Assembly (NCBI GenBank): GCA_900546355.1
Contig: URCM01000071.1
Location: forward strand, 1-17,261
Length of the DNA stretch: 17,261 nucleotides
DNA from: an uncultured Bacteroides sp.
GTDB lineage: Bacteria > Bacteroidota > Bacteroidia > Bacteroidales > Bacteroidaceae
Direction: 5' to 3'
Below the pieces are notes generated by a model. That model worked only from the letters and a program-made list of their open reading frames with translations, had not been told where the DNA came from and did not search any database. Of this stretch, positions 1 through 8,730 are shown piece by piece. The translations under genes were made by a program, and so were the position numbers. Position 1 is the stretch's first letter. Every line of letters begins with the position of its first letter.

Positions 1-50
1 AAAATCGTCAAAATCTCATAAACCATTAACTTTCAATCATTTTTCCGTGA

Positions 51-85
51 TTTGCCCAGTATCTCACTTTTTTGTATTATCTTTG
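51..85 (+). promoter_or_regulatory. Possible Bacteroidetes-type promoter for mltG
   Basis: TATCTTTG at 78-85 matches the Bacteroidetes -7 element TAnnTTTG, and TTTG at 51-54 could be the -33 element. The 23-bp gap is slightly longer than the usual 19-21. The -7 element lies 26 bp before the mltG ATG. Confidence 0.45.
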
Positions 86-111
86 CGCCCGGAACTTGTA
101 AAAAGACAAAA

Positions 112-1137
112 ATGAAAAAGAGAAACCTGACCATCCTTGCCAGCTTCCTGATTATAGTTGCGGTTGCCGGTGTCATTGCCGGATACGCCAGCCTGTTCAA
201 CCGTCCGCTGAAGATAGACAAACCCACCTTTATATATATAGACAACGATGACAACATCGATTCGGTATACCATAAGCTGCAAACCTGCCTGCATGCTTCT
301 AACCTGACCGGATTCCGCTTGCTGGCTACCTATACGGACTACGACAAGCACATTCATACAGGTACCTACCGTTTTAATCCAGAAACACAAACCTGGAACA
401 TCTTCCGTACTTTGCAAAGAGGAAGCCAAACGCCGGTAAAACTTACCGTTCCCAGTGTGCGCACCATCGGACGACTTTGCAAGGCAGTATCCAATCAACT
501 GATGACCGACTCGGCCGAGATAGCCCGTATACTGGCAGACAGTGCTTACTGCGCTTCTTTGGGTTATAATGCTTATACCCTTCCTGCCTTATTTATCCCG
601 AACACATACGAAGTATATTGGAATATCAGTGCCCAAGAGTTCATTGCCCGTATGCAAAAAGAGCACCGGAGGTTCTGGAACGACAAACGCCAAAACCAAG
701 CCAAAGCCATCGGACTGACCCCAACAGAAGTGAGCACACTGGCTTCCATTGTCGATGAAGAAACCGCCAACAATGCAGAAAAGCCCATCGTAGCAGGGCT
801 ATACATCAACCGCCTGCGCCAAGATATGCCACTTCAGGCAGACCCCACCGTCAAATTCAGCCTACAGGACTTCGGACTGCGCCGCATCCTCAACAAACAC
901 CTGACAACCGACAGTCCTTATAACACCTATATATATAAAGGACTTCCCCCCGGCCCCATCCGCATCCCCAGCATCCAAGGATTGGAAAGCGTATTAAACC
1001 ATGCACATCACGATTACCTTTATATGTGTGCCAAAGAAGACTTTTCGGGTACACACAACTTTGCACGCACGCTGAGCCAGCACCTTGCCAACGCGCGCCG
1101 CTACCAACAAGCATTGAACCGAAGGAATATCCGCTAA
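112..1137 (+). CDS. mltG: Endolytic murein transglycosylase MltG (YceG family)
   Basis: Membrane-anchored lytic transglycosylase that cuts nascent glycan strands inside the chain and so helps terminate peptidoglycan polymerisation. The 341-residue protein starts MKKRNL and has one N-terminal membrane segment at about residues 6-26, with the remainder outside the inner membrane. The catalytic core is visible: IVDEET at about 213-218 aligns with the family's IVEKET, giving a conserved glutamate near residue 217, followed by GLYINRL and LQADPTV. The C-terminal family block KGLPPGPIRIPS and a GTHNFARTL motif are also present. Length is normal for the family. An in-frame TTG at 52 would add 20 residues, but the ATG at 112 is preferred because it places the membrane anchor at the N terminus and sits downstream of the putative promoter. 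The next gene follows after 66 bp. Confidence 0.93.
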   Translation: MKKRNLTILASFLIIVAVAGVIAGYASLFNRPLKIDKPTFIYIDNDDNIDSVYHKLQTCLHASNLTGFRLLATYTDYDKHIHTGTYRFNPETQTWNIFRTLQRGSQTPVKLTVPSVRTIGRLCKAVSNQLMTDSAEIARILADSAYCASLGYNAYTLPALFIPNTYEVYWNISAQEFIARMQKEHRRFWNDKRQNQAKAIGLTPTEVSTLASIVDEETANNAEKPIVAGLYINRLRQDMPLQADPTVKFSLQDFGLRRILNKHLTTDSPYNTYIYKGLPPGPIRIPSIQGLESVLNHAHHDYLYMCAKEDFSGTHNFARTLSQHLANARRYQQALNRRNIR

Positions 1138-1163
1138 GCCATAGCCATATAAAAAATAATTCG

Positions 1164-1171
1164 TACCTTTG
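1164..1171 (+). promoter_or_regulatory. Possible -7 promoter element for the Wzi-family gene
   Basis: TACCTTTG fits TAnnTTTG and lies 32 bp before the ATG at 1204. No clear TTTG -33 element is visible upstream, so this may be a weak promoter or chance. Confidence 0.4.
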
Positions 1172-1203
1172 CACGGTATTTTTCACTATTCAATAGTATC
1201 TAT

Positions 1204-2694
1204 ATGAACCGAAAGACAATATTGGCAGGGCTGATGGCAGCTTTTTTCTCTGTTCCTGCCTTTGCCCAGCAGGCAGACACAACCCTTACTTACCACATCG
1301 AAGCAAGCGGGAACATCTCAAACGGCACCTATGCCCCACTCTGGTTCACCGCCAACCGGTATGGACTGTCAAGCCAGAAGCCGAACAGTGGTTACGTGCG
1401 GGCAGGACTCCTTTATGATAAAGCACTGAAGCATCACTGGCACATCCAAGCAGGAATAGATTTGGCCGGTGCCGCCGACCAAGTATCCGCTTTTACAGTA
1501 CAGCAGGCATACGCCGACATTTCATGGCGGTTTCTCCGGCTCAGCATAGGCAGCAAAGAACGGCCGGGATTCCCGCTTACCAAAAACGAAAGACTAAGCA
1601 GCGGGATGATGGTAGAAGGGCCGAACGCACGTCCTGTACCGCAGGTGCGTGCCGAAATCCCTGACTATGTAACCATTCCCGGAACCGGTAAATGGCTGGC
1701 TGCAAAAGGACATGTCGCCTACGGAGCATTTACCGACTGGAACTGGCAAGAAGACTTCGTGTCTCCTGGAAACAAGTGGGCGCGCCACGTATTTTACCAC
1801 AGCAAATCGCTGATGCTACGCATCGGAAACCGCGAAAAGCTTCCGTTGGAATTCGAAATCGGCATCCTGATGGCTGCCCAGTTCGCTGGAGACCAATTGG
1901 AAAAGAACGCCGACGGGACAAGCAAGGTGATAGTAGACATGCCCGACGGAATGAAAAGTTTCTTCAAGGCATTCATCCCGATGAGCGGAGGAAGCGACAC
2001 ACCTTGGGGTGACCAGGTCAATGTAGAAGGGAACCACTTAGGAAGCTGGAATTTTGCGCTTACCTATTACCTGCACGACTGGCGGTTCCGTGCTTATTTA
2101 GAGCATTTCTTCGACGACCATTCGCAAATGGTATGGCAATACGGACGATGGAAAGACGGACAGCTGGGCTTTGAAATCGATTTTCCCAAAAACCGATGGG
2201 TCAGCTCGGTTGTATGGGAATCCATGTCGACCAAGCAACAAACCGGGCCTCTTCTCTACGATGATTTTGCCGGGACATTGGGTTATCAGATAAGCGCAAG
2301 CGATAATTATTACAACAATTATTGCTATCAGGCATGGCAGCACTGGGGACAAGGCATGGGCAACCCCCTCTTGCCCGGTCCCATCTACAACCAAGACGGC
2401 AAAATCATATTTAAAAGCAACCGCGTACGTTCGCAGCATATAGGCATCAGCGGAGACCCAAGTGATGAATGGAGCTGGCGTATGCTGATTTCATTCGCCC
2501 GCCATTGGGGCACCTATACAACGCCACTTGACAAACAGCGCAAACAATTCAGTTCGCTTTATGAAGTGAGCTATACTCCCCAATGGGCCAAAGGATGGGG
2601 CGCAACCGTAGGCGTAGGACTCGACCGCGGAAATTATTTAGGAAACTCTACAGGAGGTATCCTGACAATCCGGAAAACAGGGAAGATATTTTAA
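1204..2694 (+). CDS. Capsule assembly Wzi family outer-membrane protein
   Basis: Predicted outer-membrane beta-barrel of the Wzi capsule-assembly family; in the type member, E. coli Wzi, the barrel helps hold capsular polysaccharide at the surface. The 496-residue protein has a signal peptide at residues 1-21 (cleavage after PAFA, mature start QQAD). The mature part is rich in alternating aromatic and polar residues (Trp, Tyr, Gly, His), as expected of a barrel, and begins with the IEASGNISNGTYAPLWFTA segment characteristic of Bacteroidetes members. It lies between mltG and a lipoprotein gene and no polysaccharide biosynthesis genes are present here, so it is not embedded in a capsule locus. 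The link to capsule in this organism is inferred from family membership only. Confidence 0.85.
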   Translation: MNRKTILAGLMAAFFSVPAFAQQADTTLTYHIEASGNISNGTYAPLWFTANRYGLSSQKPNSGYVRAGLLYDKALKHHWHIQAGIDLAGAADQVSAFTVQQAYADISWRFLRLSIGSKERPGFPLTKNERLSSGMMVEGPNARPVPQVRAEIPDYVTIPGTGKWLAAKGHVAYGAFTDWNWQEDFVSPGNKWARHVFYHSKSLMLRIGNREKLPLEFEIGILMAAQFAGDQLEKNADGTSKVIVDMPDGMKSFFKAFIPMSGGSDTPWGDQVNVEGNHLGSWNFALTYYLHDWRFRAYLEHFFDDHSQMVWQYGRWKDGQLGFEIDFPKNRWVSSVVWESMSTKQQTGPLLYDDFAGTLGYQISASDNYYNNYCYQAWQHWGQGMGNPLLPGPIYNQDGKIIFKSNRVRSQHIGISGDPSDEWSWRMLISFARHWGTYTTPLDKQRKQFSSLYEVSYTPQWAKGWGATVGVGLDRGNYLGNSTGGILTIRKTGKIF

Positions 2695-2725
2695 GTTTGT
2701 GAGTTTTTAAGTTTTGATTGTTAAT

Positions 2726-3172
2726 ATGAAAGCCATACATTTATTAATTGCGATGTGTTTCTTCGCCTTGTTCGCTTCCTGCGAGAAAAAGCCTATTGAC
2801 GAAAACATCGAAGGCATGTGGAAATTGGAACAGTTTACCACCCTTGACGATGGCATTGTCCACCGTGACTGCCAGCGCATCTTTTATAGCATCCAGTTGC
2901 AGATTGTACAGATAGCTGAAAAGCAATGCACGCACAAATACGGCACATTCGTCGGACATTTTTACTTGAGCGAAGACCATAGCCAGGCAACCATGAAAGA
3001 TTTCCGTTTCCGTGGTGAATCAACCGGCGACAGCGGTGAAGATGTTCCAGTAGAACGGCTGCTCCCCTTCGGCATCAACTCACTTGAAACGACCTTCGAT
3101 GTTTTGAAAGCCGACGGGAAACACCTCGTCCTCCAGTCAGATTACGCCAAACTGGAATTTATCAGTTTCTGA
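2726..3172 (+). CDS. Small lipocalin-like lipoprotein
   Basis: A 148-residue predicted lipoprotein. The lipobox LFASC puts the lipidated cysteine at residue 19, and the mature part opens with an acidic and lysine-containing tail. The motif IEGMWKLEQFTT at about 28-39 resembles the first strand (G-x-W) of Bacteroidetes lipocalin-like domains, and the remainder has short beta-rich segments ending in a strand-like LEFISF. Exact family (a DUF4488/DUF5004-type lipocalin-like group) is uncertain, as are ligand and function. The ATG at 2726 is chosen over an in-frame TTG at 2714. It begins 31 bp after the Wzi-family gene and is probably cotranscribed with it; the hairpin at 3201-3253 then ends the unit. 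Confidence 0.75.
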   Translation: MKAIHLLIAMCFFALFASCEKKPIDENIEGMWKLEQFTTLDDGIVHRDCQRIFYSIQLQIVQIAEKQCTHKYGTFVGHFYLSEDHSQATMKDFRFRGESTGDSGEDVPVERLLPFGINSLETTFDVLKADGKHLVLQSDYAKLEFISF

Positions 3173-3200
3173 TGAACCCCAATAAACAGACTCTAAACGC

Positions 3201-3253
3201 GCAGGAAAAAGCATCCGATGACTTCATGGCTTGAGGCTTTTTCCTGCGTTTTT
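3201..3253 (+). terminator. Rho-independent terminator after the Wzi/lipoprotein unit
   Basis: A perfect 12-bp inverted repeat, GCAGGAAAAAGC at 3201-3212 and GCTTTTTCCTGC at 3236-3247, with a 23-nt loop, is followed by GTTTTTC. It lies 28 bp after the lipoprotein stop codon and ahead of the transketolase promoter. Confidence 0.75.
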
Positions 3254-3348
3254 CGGTATGTCTGCGAACGGCAAATTAGTGCTGAAAAGAAAAATTATCC
3301 TTTTATCCACAATTTCTTACCCTTCCATCCCCAATTTTAGATTCCGAA

Positions 3349-3382
3349 TTTGCTTGCACATTCCAGATTTTTCTTATCTTTG
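3349..3382 (+). promoter_or_regulatory. Bacteroidetes-type promoter for transketolase
   Basis: TTTG at 3349-3352 and TATCTTTG at 3375-3382 match the -33 and -7 elements, 22 bp apart. The -7 element ends 35 bp before the ATG at 3418. Confidence 0.7.
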
Positions 3383-3417
3383 CAACAAACTAATACATCC
3401 AACTAATATATCCAATA

Positions 3418-5430
3418 ATGAAAAACAGTAAAGAACTTATGAACCGCGCAGCCGATAACATCCGTATCTTGGCTGCTTCAATGGTAGAAAAAGCTAAATC
3501 CGGACACCCGGGTGGCGCTATGGGTGGTGCAGACTTTGTAAATGTACTCTTCTCTGAGTTTTTAGTTTACGACCCTGAAAATCCCCGTTGGGAAGGCAGA
3601 GACCGCTTCTTCCTTGACCCAGGACACATGTCGCCGATGCTGTACTCTGTACTGGCGTTGACCGGCAAATTCACCATGGACGAATTGCAACAATTCCGTC
3701 AATGGGGAAGCCCTACTCCAGGACATCCTGAAGTAGACGTCATGAGAGGCATCGAAAACACTTCCGGCCCGCTGGGACAAGGACACACATTCGCTGTAGG
3801 TGCCGCCATCGCAGCTAAATTCCTGAAAGCACGTTTAGGCGATGTAATGAACCAAACGATTTATGCTTACATCTCAGACGGAGGTGTACAAGAAGAAATC
3901 TCACAAGGCTCAGGACGTATCGCCGGACACTTGGGACTGGACAACTTGATTATGTTCTACGACTCGAACGATATCCAGCTGTCTACCGAATGTAAAGACG
4001 TAACAGACGAAGATGTAGCCAAGAAATACGAGGCATGGGGCTGGAAAGTCATTACAATCAATGGGAATGACGCTGACGAAATCCGTGCCGCATTGACCGA
4101 AGCAAAAGCCGTAACAGGTCAGCCTACCTTGATTATCGGTAAGACCATCATGGGTAAGGGGGCACGTAAGGCAGACAACAGCAGCTACGAACACAACTGC
4201 GCTACACACGGCGCGCCGTTGGGAGGTGACGCTTACACCAATACCGTCAAGAACTTGGGTGGCAATCCGGAACAACCGTTCCAAATCTTCCCGGAAGTAG
4301 CGGAACTTTACGCAAAACGCCGCGAAGAACTGAAAGCCATCGTAGGCGAACGCTATGCGGCTAAAGCAGAATGGGCAAAGGCTAATCCGGAACTGGCTGC
4401 CAAGATGGAATACTGGTTCTCTGGCAAAGCTCCTCAAGTAAACTGGGACGCTATCCAGCAAAAAGCAGGTTCGGCTACACGTGGCGCTTCGGCTACTGTG
4501 CTCGGCGCATTGGCAGAACAAGTAGAAAACATGGTTTGCGCATCTGCCGACTTGTCTAACTCTGATAAGACCGACGGTTTCTTGAAAAAGACACATGCCT
4601 TTACGAAAAACGACTTCAGCGGCGCATTCTTCCAAGCAGGTGTATCAGAATTGACCATGGCATGCTGCTGCATCGGTATGGCATTGCACGGAGGCGTTAT
4701 CCCCGCATGCGGTACCTTCTTTGTATTCTCCGACTACATGAAACCAGCTGTACGTATGGCTGCCCTGATGGAAACTCCTGTGAAGTTCATTTGGACACAC
4801 GACGCATTCCGTGTAGGCGAAGACGGACCTACTCATGAACCGGTAGAACAAGAAGCACAAATCCGCTTGATGGAGAAACTGAAAAACCACAAGGGACACA
4901 ACTCAATGTTGGTTCTCCGCCCGGCAGATTGCGAAGAGACCACTCAGGCATGGAAGCTGGCAATGGAAAACACGACCACTCCTACCGCACTGATTTTCTC
5001 TCGCCAGAATATTGCCAACTTGCCCGAAGGAAACGATTATACCCAGACAGCCAAAGGTGCTTATGTCGTAGCCGGCTCTGACGAAAACCCGGATGTTATC
5101 CTGCTGGCTTCAGGTTCGGAAGTATCTACTTTGGTAGCCGGAACTGAACTACTCCGTAAAGATGGCATCAAGGTACGTATCGTTTCTGTTCCTTCGGAAG
5201 GACTGTTCCGCAGCCAAAGCAAAGAATATCAGGACAGCGTCCTTCCTGCCGGAGTAAAGAAATTCGGTCTGACAGCCGGACTGCCTGTAAATCTGCTTGG
5301 ACTGGTAGGCACTGACGGAAAGATTTGGGGATTGGAATCATTCGGTTTCTCGGCTCCGTACAAGGTTTTGGACGAAAAGCTGGGCTTCACAGCCGAAAAC
5401 GTATACAACCAAGTAAAAGCCATGTTCTAA
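3418..5430 (+). CDS. tkt: Transketolase
   Basis: Thiamine-diphosphate enzyme of the non-oxidative pentose phosphate pathway, moving two-carbon ketol units between sugar phosphates. The 670-residue length is typical. Visible motifs: SGHPGGAMGG at 28-37; a cofactor and metal-binding block, SDGGVQEE at 153-160 with YDSND at 181-185; the SELT segment (E411) aligning with the cofactor-activating glutamate; HD at 461-462 and GEDGPTHEPVEQ at 467-478 in the second catalytic domain. The cofactor motif reads SDG where many homologues have GDG. The ATG at 3418 is close behind a good promoter. rpiB follows after one base, so the two pentose-phosphate enzymes form an operon. Bacteroidetes encode several transketolase paralogues, and which one this is cannot be told from this window. 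Confidence 0.96.
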   Translation: MKNSKELMNRAADNIRILAASMVEKAKSGHPGGAMGGADFVNVLFSEFLVYDPENPRWEGRDRFFLDPGHMSPMLYSVLALTGKFTMDELQQFRQWGSPTPGHPEVDVMRGIENTSGPLGQGHTFAVGAAIAAKFLKARLGDVMNQTIYAYISDGGVQEEISQGSGRIAGHLGLDNLIMFYDSNDIQLSTECKDVTDEDVAKKYEAWGWKVITINGNDADEIRAALTEAKAVTGQPTLIIGKTIMGKGARKADNSSYEHNCATHGAPLGGDAYTNTVKNLGGNPEQPFQIFPEVAELYAKRREELKAIVGERYAAKAEWAKANPELAAKMEYWFSGKAPQVNWDAIQQKAGSATRGASATVLGALAEQVENMVCASADLSNSDKTDGFLKKTHAFTKNDFSGAFFQAGVSELTMACCCIGMALHGGVIPACGTFFVFSDYMKPAVRMAALMETPVKFIWTHDAFRVGEDGPTHEPVEQEAQIRLMEKLKNHKGHNSMLVLRPADCEETTQAWKLAMENTTTPTALIFSRQNIANLPEGNDYTQTAKGAYVVAGSDENPDVILLASGSEVSTLVAGTELLRKDGIKVRIVSVPSEGLFRSQSKEYQDSVLPAGVKKFGLTAGLPVNLLGLVGTDGKIWGLESFGFSAPYKVLDEKLGFTAENVYNQVKAMF

Positions 5431-5431
5431 T

Positions 5432-5866
5432 ATGAAACTGATAGGATTGGCTTCCGACCATGCCGGCTTTGCATTGAAACAATATGTAAAGCAATGGCTC
5501 GAAGCAAAAGGTTGGGAATATAAAGACTTCGGCACATATACTGCCGACAGTTGCGACTACGCAGACTTTGCACACCCGTTGGCACTTGCCGTAGAAGCGG
5601 GTGAATGTTATCCGGGTATTGCAATCTGTGGCAGTGGAGAAGGCATCAGCATGACTCTGAACAAACATCAGGGCATACGTGCCGCACTTTGCTGGATTCC
5701 CGAAATCTCCCACTTGGCACGCCAACACAACGACGCAAACGTATTGGTCATGCCGGGACGTTTCATCGACAATGAAATGGCAGATAAAATCATGACCGAA
5801 TTCTTCAATACTGCATTTGAAGGAGGACGCCACCAGAAACGCATTGACAAGATGCCGGTACGTTAA
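5432..5866 (+). CDS. rpiB: Ribose-5-phosphate isomerase B
   Basis: Interconverts ribose 5-phosphate and ribulose 5-phosphate (RpiB/LacAB family), supplying a transketolase substrate. The 144-residue protein carries ASDHAG at 7-12, the active-site loop CGSGEGISM at 66-74 with Cys66 in the catalytic position known from E. coli RpiB, and HN at 99-100 corresponding to the active-site His99. The block NVLVMPGRFI completes the fold signature. It starts one base after the transketolase stop, so translational coupling is likely. A strong hairpin at 5893-5957 ends the transcript. Confidence 0.96.
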   Translation: MKLIGLASDHAGFALKQYVKQWLEAKGWEYKDFGTYTADSCDYADFAHPLALAVEAGECYPGIAICGSGEGISMTLNKHQGIRAALCWIPEISHLARQHNDANVLVMPGRFIDNEMADKIMTEFFNTAFEGGRHQKRIDKMPVR

Positions 5867-5892
5867 TACACGGACAGACTATTATCTGAATA

Positions 5893-5966
5893 TAGAGACA
5901 CAAAGACATAGAGGTTGCACGAACGCTGAATTTTCCTCTATTGTCTTTGTGTCTCTACGTTTTTTA
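5893..5966 (+). terminator. Hairpin with T-run after rpiB, built from a dispersed repeat word
   Basis: The arms at 5893-5914 and 5935-5957 form a ~22-bp stem with a single bulged base and a 20-nt loop. The right arm is followed by CGTTTTTT, so it can act as an intrinsic terminator of the tkt-rpiB unit. The arm words (AGAGACAC, CATAGAGG) resemble those of the inverted repeat at 8731-8922, suggesting a dispersed intergenic repeat reused as a terminator. Confidence 0.7.
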
Positions 5967-6030
5967 GGCATTCTAATAAGCTTTTTGTGATTTTTAGGGT
6001 AGAAGCCGGGGTTGTTTTCCTTTTTCTTTC

Positions 6031-6038
6031 TATATTTG
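6031..6038 (+). promoter_or_regulatory. Possible -7 element for the DUF4468 gene
   Basis: TATATTTG fits TAnnTTTG and ends 34 bp before the ATG at 6073. No convincing TTTG is seen at the right distance upstream. Confidence 0.5.
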
Positions 6039-6072
6039 TCCTTCGAAAATTATAATCAAAAACAAAATTATC

Positions 6073-7101
6073 ATGAAAAAACTATTGTTCATCCTTTTGA
6101 TATGTTTGCCACTGACCGGCATGGCTAAGGATAAAAAAGACAATTCAAACCCAAAGTATCTGGCTGGAGCCGTTACTATGACCGATGGGAAAGTGACTTT
6201 CAGTAAAGAAATCAAAGCACCCGGATTATCGAAAACAGAAATTTATAACCAGCTTTTAGACTGGGCAAAAAACCGTTTCAAACCAAACGAAGGACTAAAC
6301 AGCTTTGTTGCTTATACCGATGAAAGCAAAGGTGAAATAGCCGCATCGGCAGAAGAATACATCGTTTTCTCTTCGACGGCTTTATCACTCGACCGTACCC
6401 GCATTTATTACCAGTTTTTAATTTACGCGAACGACGGTTCATGCGACATAGAAATGACCCGCATCCGCTATTGGTATGACGAAGCGCGCGATGGAGGTGA
6501 AAAATATACTGCCGAAGAATGGATTACCGATGATATGGCATTAAACAAGAAGAAAACCAAACTGGCACCTATCTGCGGAAAATTCCGCCGCGAAACGATT
6601 GACTTAAAAGACCAGCTCTTCGAACAAGTGACTGCCACACTGGGACAAAAACTCCTGGCCAATGCCCCACAACAACCTGCACAAACCATTCTTCCGGCAG
6701 AAACAGGCGAACTGAAAAGTGTAAACGTAGACCAGCTTCCGGCTAACCTAAACGAATTGATAGCGCAAGGACGCCTTACGCTGACCGCCGAAAACGGAGA
6801 AACCATTGATATCAATGCAGAAAACTGGAGCGGAATCGGACAGATGTTAGGCAAAAACGTTGCATACATCTTATTCGACCAAAGCCGTATAGCCGCTAAC
6901 GCACTGATGACGCAAAGCACGACCTACAAGCTTTCATTCTATCTCAACCAAAGTACACAACCTTCTGTCGTTCTCACTTGTAAGAAAGCGATGGCACAAC
7001 AAATGACCGCCGACGAACTGAAATCACTCACTCAAAAAGTGGATACATCCAAACAATACACTATGTACATCGGCGAAATCACACAAGCAGAAATGAGATA
7101 A
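6073..7101 (+). CDS. DUF4468 domain-containing exported protein
   Basis: A 342-residue predicted exported protein of unknown function. Residues 1-18 (MKKLLFILLICLPLTGMA) form a signal peptide. Residues about 35-125 match the DUF4468 pattern: a hydrophobic opening, an APGLSKTEIYNQLLDWAKN helix, the KGEIAASAEEYIVFSS strand pair, and RIYYQFLIYANDGSCDIEM. DUF4468 is common in Bacteroidetes and has been described as TBP-like in fold; its role is unknown. After a Gln/Pro-rich linker near 195-205, the C-terminal half (about 210-342) looks like a second globular domain, which I do not recognise. It stands alone, with the rpiB terminator upstream and a hairpin shared with convergent nhaC downstream. 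Confidence 0.82.
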   Translation: MKKLLFILLICLPLTGMAKDKKDNSNPKYLAGAVTMTDGKVTFSKEIKAPGLSKTEIYNQLLDWAKNRFKPNEGLNSFVAYTDESKGEIAASAEEYIVFSSTALSLDRTRIYYQFLIYANDGSCDIEMTRIRYWYDEARDGGEKYTAEEWITDDMALNKKKTKLAPICGKFRRETIDLKDQLFEQVTATLGQKLLANAPQQPAQTILPAETGELKSVNVDQLPANLNELIAQGRLTLTAENGETIDINAENWSGIGQMLGKNVAYILFDQSRIAANALMTQSTTYKLSFYLNQSTQPSVVLTCKKAMAQQMTADELKSLTQKVDTSKQYTMYIGEITQAEMR

Positions 7102-7120
7102 TCCATATTCATCAATTGAT

Positions 7121-7180
7121 TATAAACAAGTAACCATTGAAAGACACCTGTTGTTGTCTTTCAATGGTTACTTGTTTATA
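7121..7180. terminator. Perfect 26-bp hairpin between convergent genes
   Basis: The arms at 7121-7146 and 7155-7180 are perfectly complementary over 26 bp with an 8-nt loop. It sits 19 bp past the DUF4468 stop and 39 bp past the nhaC stop, so it could end transcription from both sides. No long T-run flanks either arm, so the termination role is inferred from position. Confidence 0.7.
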
Positions 7181-7219
7181 GTGCCCCTGCACACATTAAT
7201 TCCCTCTGAGGTGAATACG

Positions 7220-8707
7220 TCATTCTTCCGGTTTTCTCCGGAATATCTTATACCCTATTGCCGCAATAAAGACAGACATAAACGGAGATAAAATATTAAA
7301 GAAACAATAAGGAAGATATTCCAACGTAGGCACTTTCAAGACCGTTGCTTGTGTCATGCCACACGAATTCCACGGTATAAGAACCGACGTGACTGTGGCC
7401 GAGTCTTCCACTGCGCGACTCAGCAAACGGCTCTCATAACCTTTCCGCTCGTACAGTTTCTTATACAAACTGCTGGTCAGTAAGATAGAAATATACTGGT
7501 CGCCCGTAACTACATTGCAGATGAATCCCGTCCCTACGGTAGCCCCAACCAAAGTAACAGCCCGATGCGCCAGGCGGGCAAACAATTCGGTCAGGCTCTT
7601 CAACATGCCGCTTCCGGCCAATACACCGCCAAATGTTACCGAACAGATAATCAAGAAAACCGTATTAAGCATCCCGGTCATGCCACGGGTAGATATCAAC
7701 GAATCGATTGCGGCATTACCAGTCTGGATTGCAGTCGAACCGTACAAGGTAACGGTCACCCCTTTGCAGGCATCCCAAAACGAAAGTCCGGCATAAGCCG
7801 AAGCAGGCAAATCGGGATGGACTACCGCCCATATCACCTGAGGCTGGAAAACAAGTGCGGTAATTGCCGCCATCACAGCAGCACAGAAAAGCGTAAGTAT
7901 AGCCGGAGTTTTCCTGACTATCAGCACACCGGTAAGTATCGGGACAACCAATAACCAGGGAGTTATATGAAACGTATTTCTCAATGACTCGGAGAACTCG
8001 TCGGTTTGTGATACCTCTACAGATGGATGCATCAGACTTGCCACTAAAAACACAATCAATGTAACAGCCAACGAAGGAACCGTAGTAATCATCATATACC
8101 GGATATGCGTAAACAAAGGGGTTCCCGAAGACGAAGATGCCAGCACTGTCGTATCAGATAAAGGAGAAATCTTATCGCCGAAATAAGCTCCCGACACAAT
8201 CGCTCCGGCTGTCCAACCAGGGTCAAATCCCTGTGCGATACCTATCCCTATCAATGCCACTCCAATCGTCGCTATAGTCGTCCATGAACTTCCGGTCATC
8301 ACCGATACCAACGCACTTATCACACAAGCCGCCACCAGAAAGATAGCAGGATAAATGATTTTCAATCCGTAACAAATCAAGGCAGGCACGATGCCGCTCA
8401 CCATCCATGTACCGGCTATCGCCCCGATAAGCAACAAAATAAGGATAGCCGAACCTACGGCCCGGATATTATCAAGGATGCAAAACTCTAAAATTTCCCA
8501 CGAGTTCTTATAGGCGAACATCGAAATAGCCGCCGTTACCGCCGAAGCCAACAGCAAGCAGACTTGGCTTCCGCCCAAAAGCGCGTCTGCCCCAAAAATC
8601 TTGATTACGACCACTAACGACAGGGTCAACACGCCAAAAGGTATCAGCGAAACCTGCCACGAAGGCATTTTCCGCAAGGTAGATTGCACTCGCTCGTCTT
8701 TATTCAT
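7220..8707 (-). CDS. nhaC: NhaC-family Na+/H+ antiporter
   Basis: Inner-membrane secondary transporter exchanging sodium for protons (NhaC subfamily of the ion transporter superfamily), with a likely role in sodium and pH homeostasis. The 495-residue protein has about 11-12 hydrophobic segments. Diagnostic blocks are TGSSWTT at 138-144 and SGAYFGDKISPLSDTT at 172-187, and a second inverted-repeat half contains GDQYISILL and VEDSATVTSVLIPWNSCG near the C terminus. Length is normal. The start is the ATG at 8707-8705. No TAnnTTTG promoter is visible close upstream; instead a long nested palindrome begins 23 bp before the start codon, so it may be read through from the upstream flavoprotein gene or use a promoter within the repeat. 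NhaC relatives that exchange malate/lactate or other solutes exist, so the substrate is not certain. Confidence 0.9.
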   Translation of the reverse strand: MNKDERVQSTLRKMPSWQVSLIPFGVLTLSLVVVIKIFGADALLGGSQVCLLLASAVTAAISMFAYKNSWEILEFCILDNIRAVGSAILILLLIGAIAGTWMVSGIVPALICYGLKIIYPAIFLVAACVISALVSVMTGSSWTTIATIGVALIGIGIAQGFDPGWTAGAIVSGAYFGDKISPLSDTTVLASSSSGTPLFTHIRYMMITTVPSLAVTLIVFLVASLMHPSVEVSQTDEFSESLRNTFHITPWLLVVPILTGVLIVRKTPAILTLFCAAVMAAITALVFQPQVIWAVVHPDLPASAYAGLSFWDACKGVTVTLYGSTAIQTGNAAIDSLISTRGMTGMLNTVFLIICSVTFGGVLAGSGMLKSLTELFARLAHRAVTLVGATVGTGFICNVVTGDQYISILLTSSLYKKLYERKGYESRLLSRAVEDSATVTSVLIPWNSCGMTQATVLKVPTLEYLPYCFFNILSPFMSVFIAAIGYKIFRRKPEE

Positions 8708-8730
8708 ACTTTCTATCCATTAATAATGGA

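Noticed and set aside
3231..3431. A 66-codon + strand open frame before transketolase
   Set aside because: It begins in the terminator, covers the transketolase promoter and overlaps its start; its sequence has no protein family features.
3910..4635. A 241-codon minus-strand open frame inside transketolase
   Set aside because: Antisense shadow of a conserved gene, Cys- and Phe-rich with no domain, no promoter and no neighbours on that strand.
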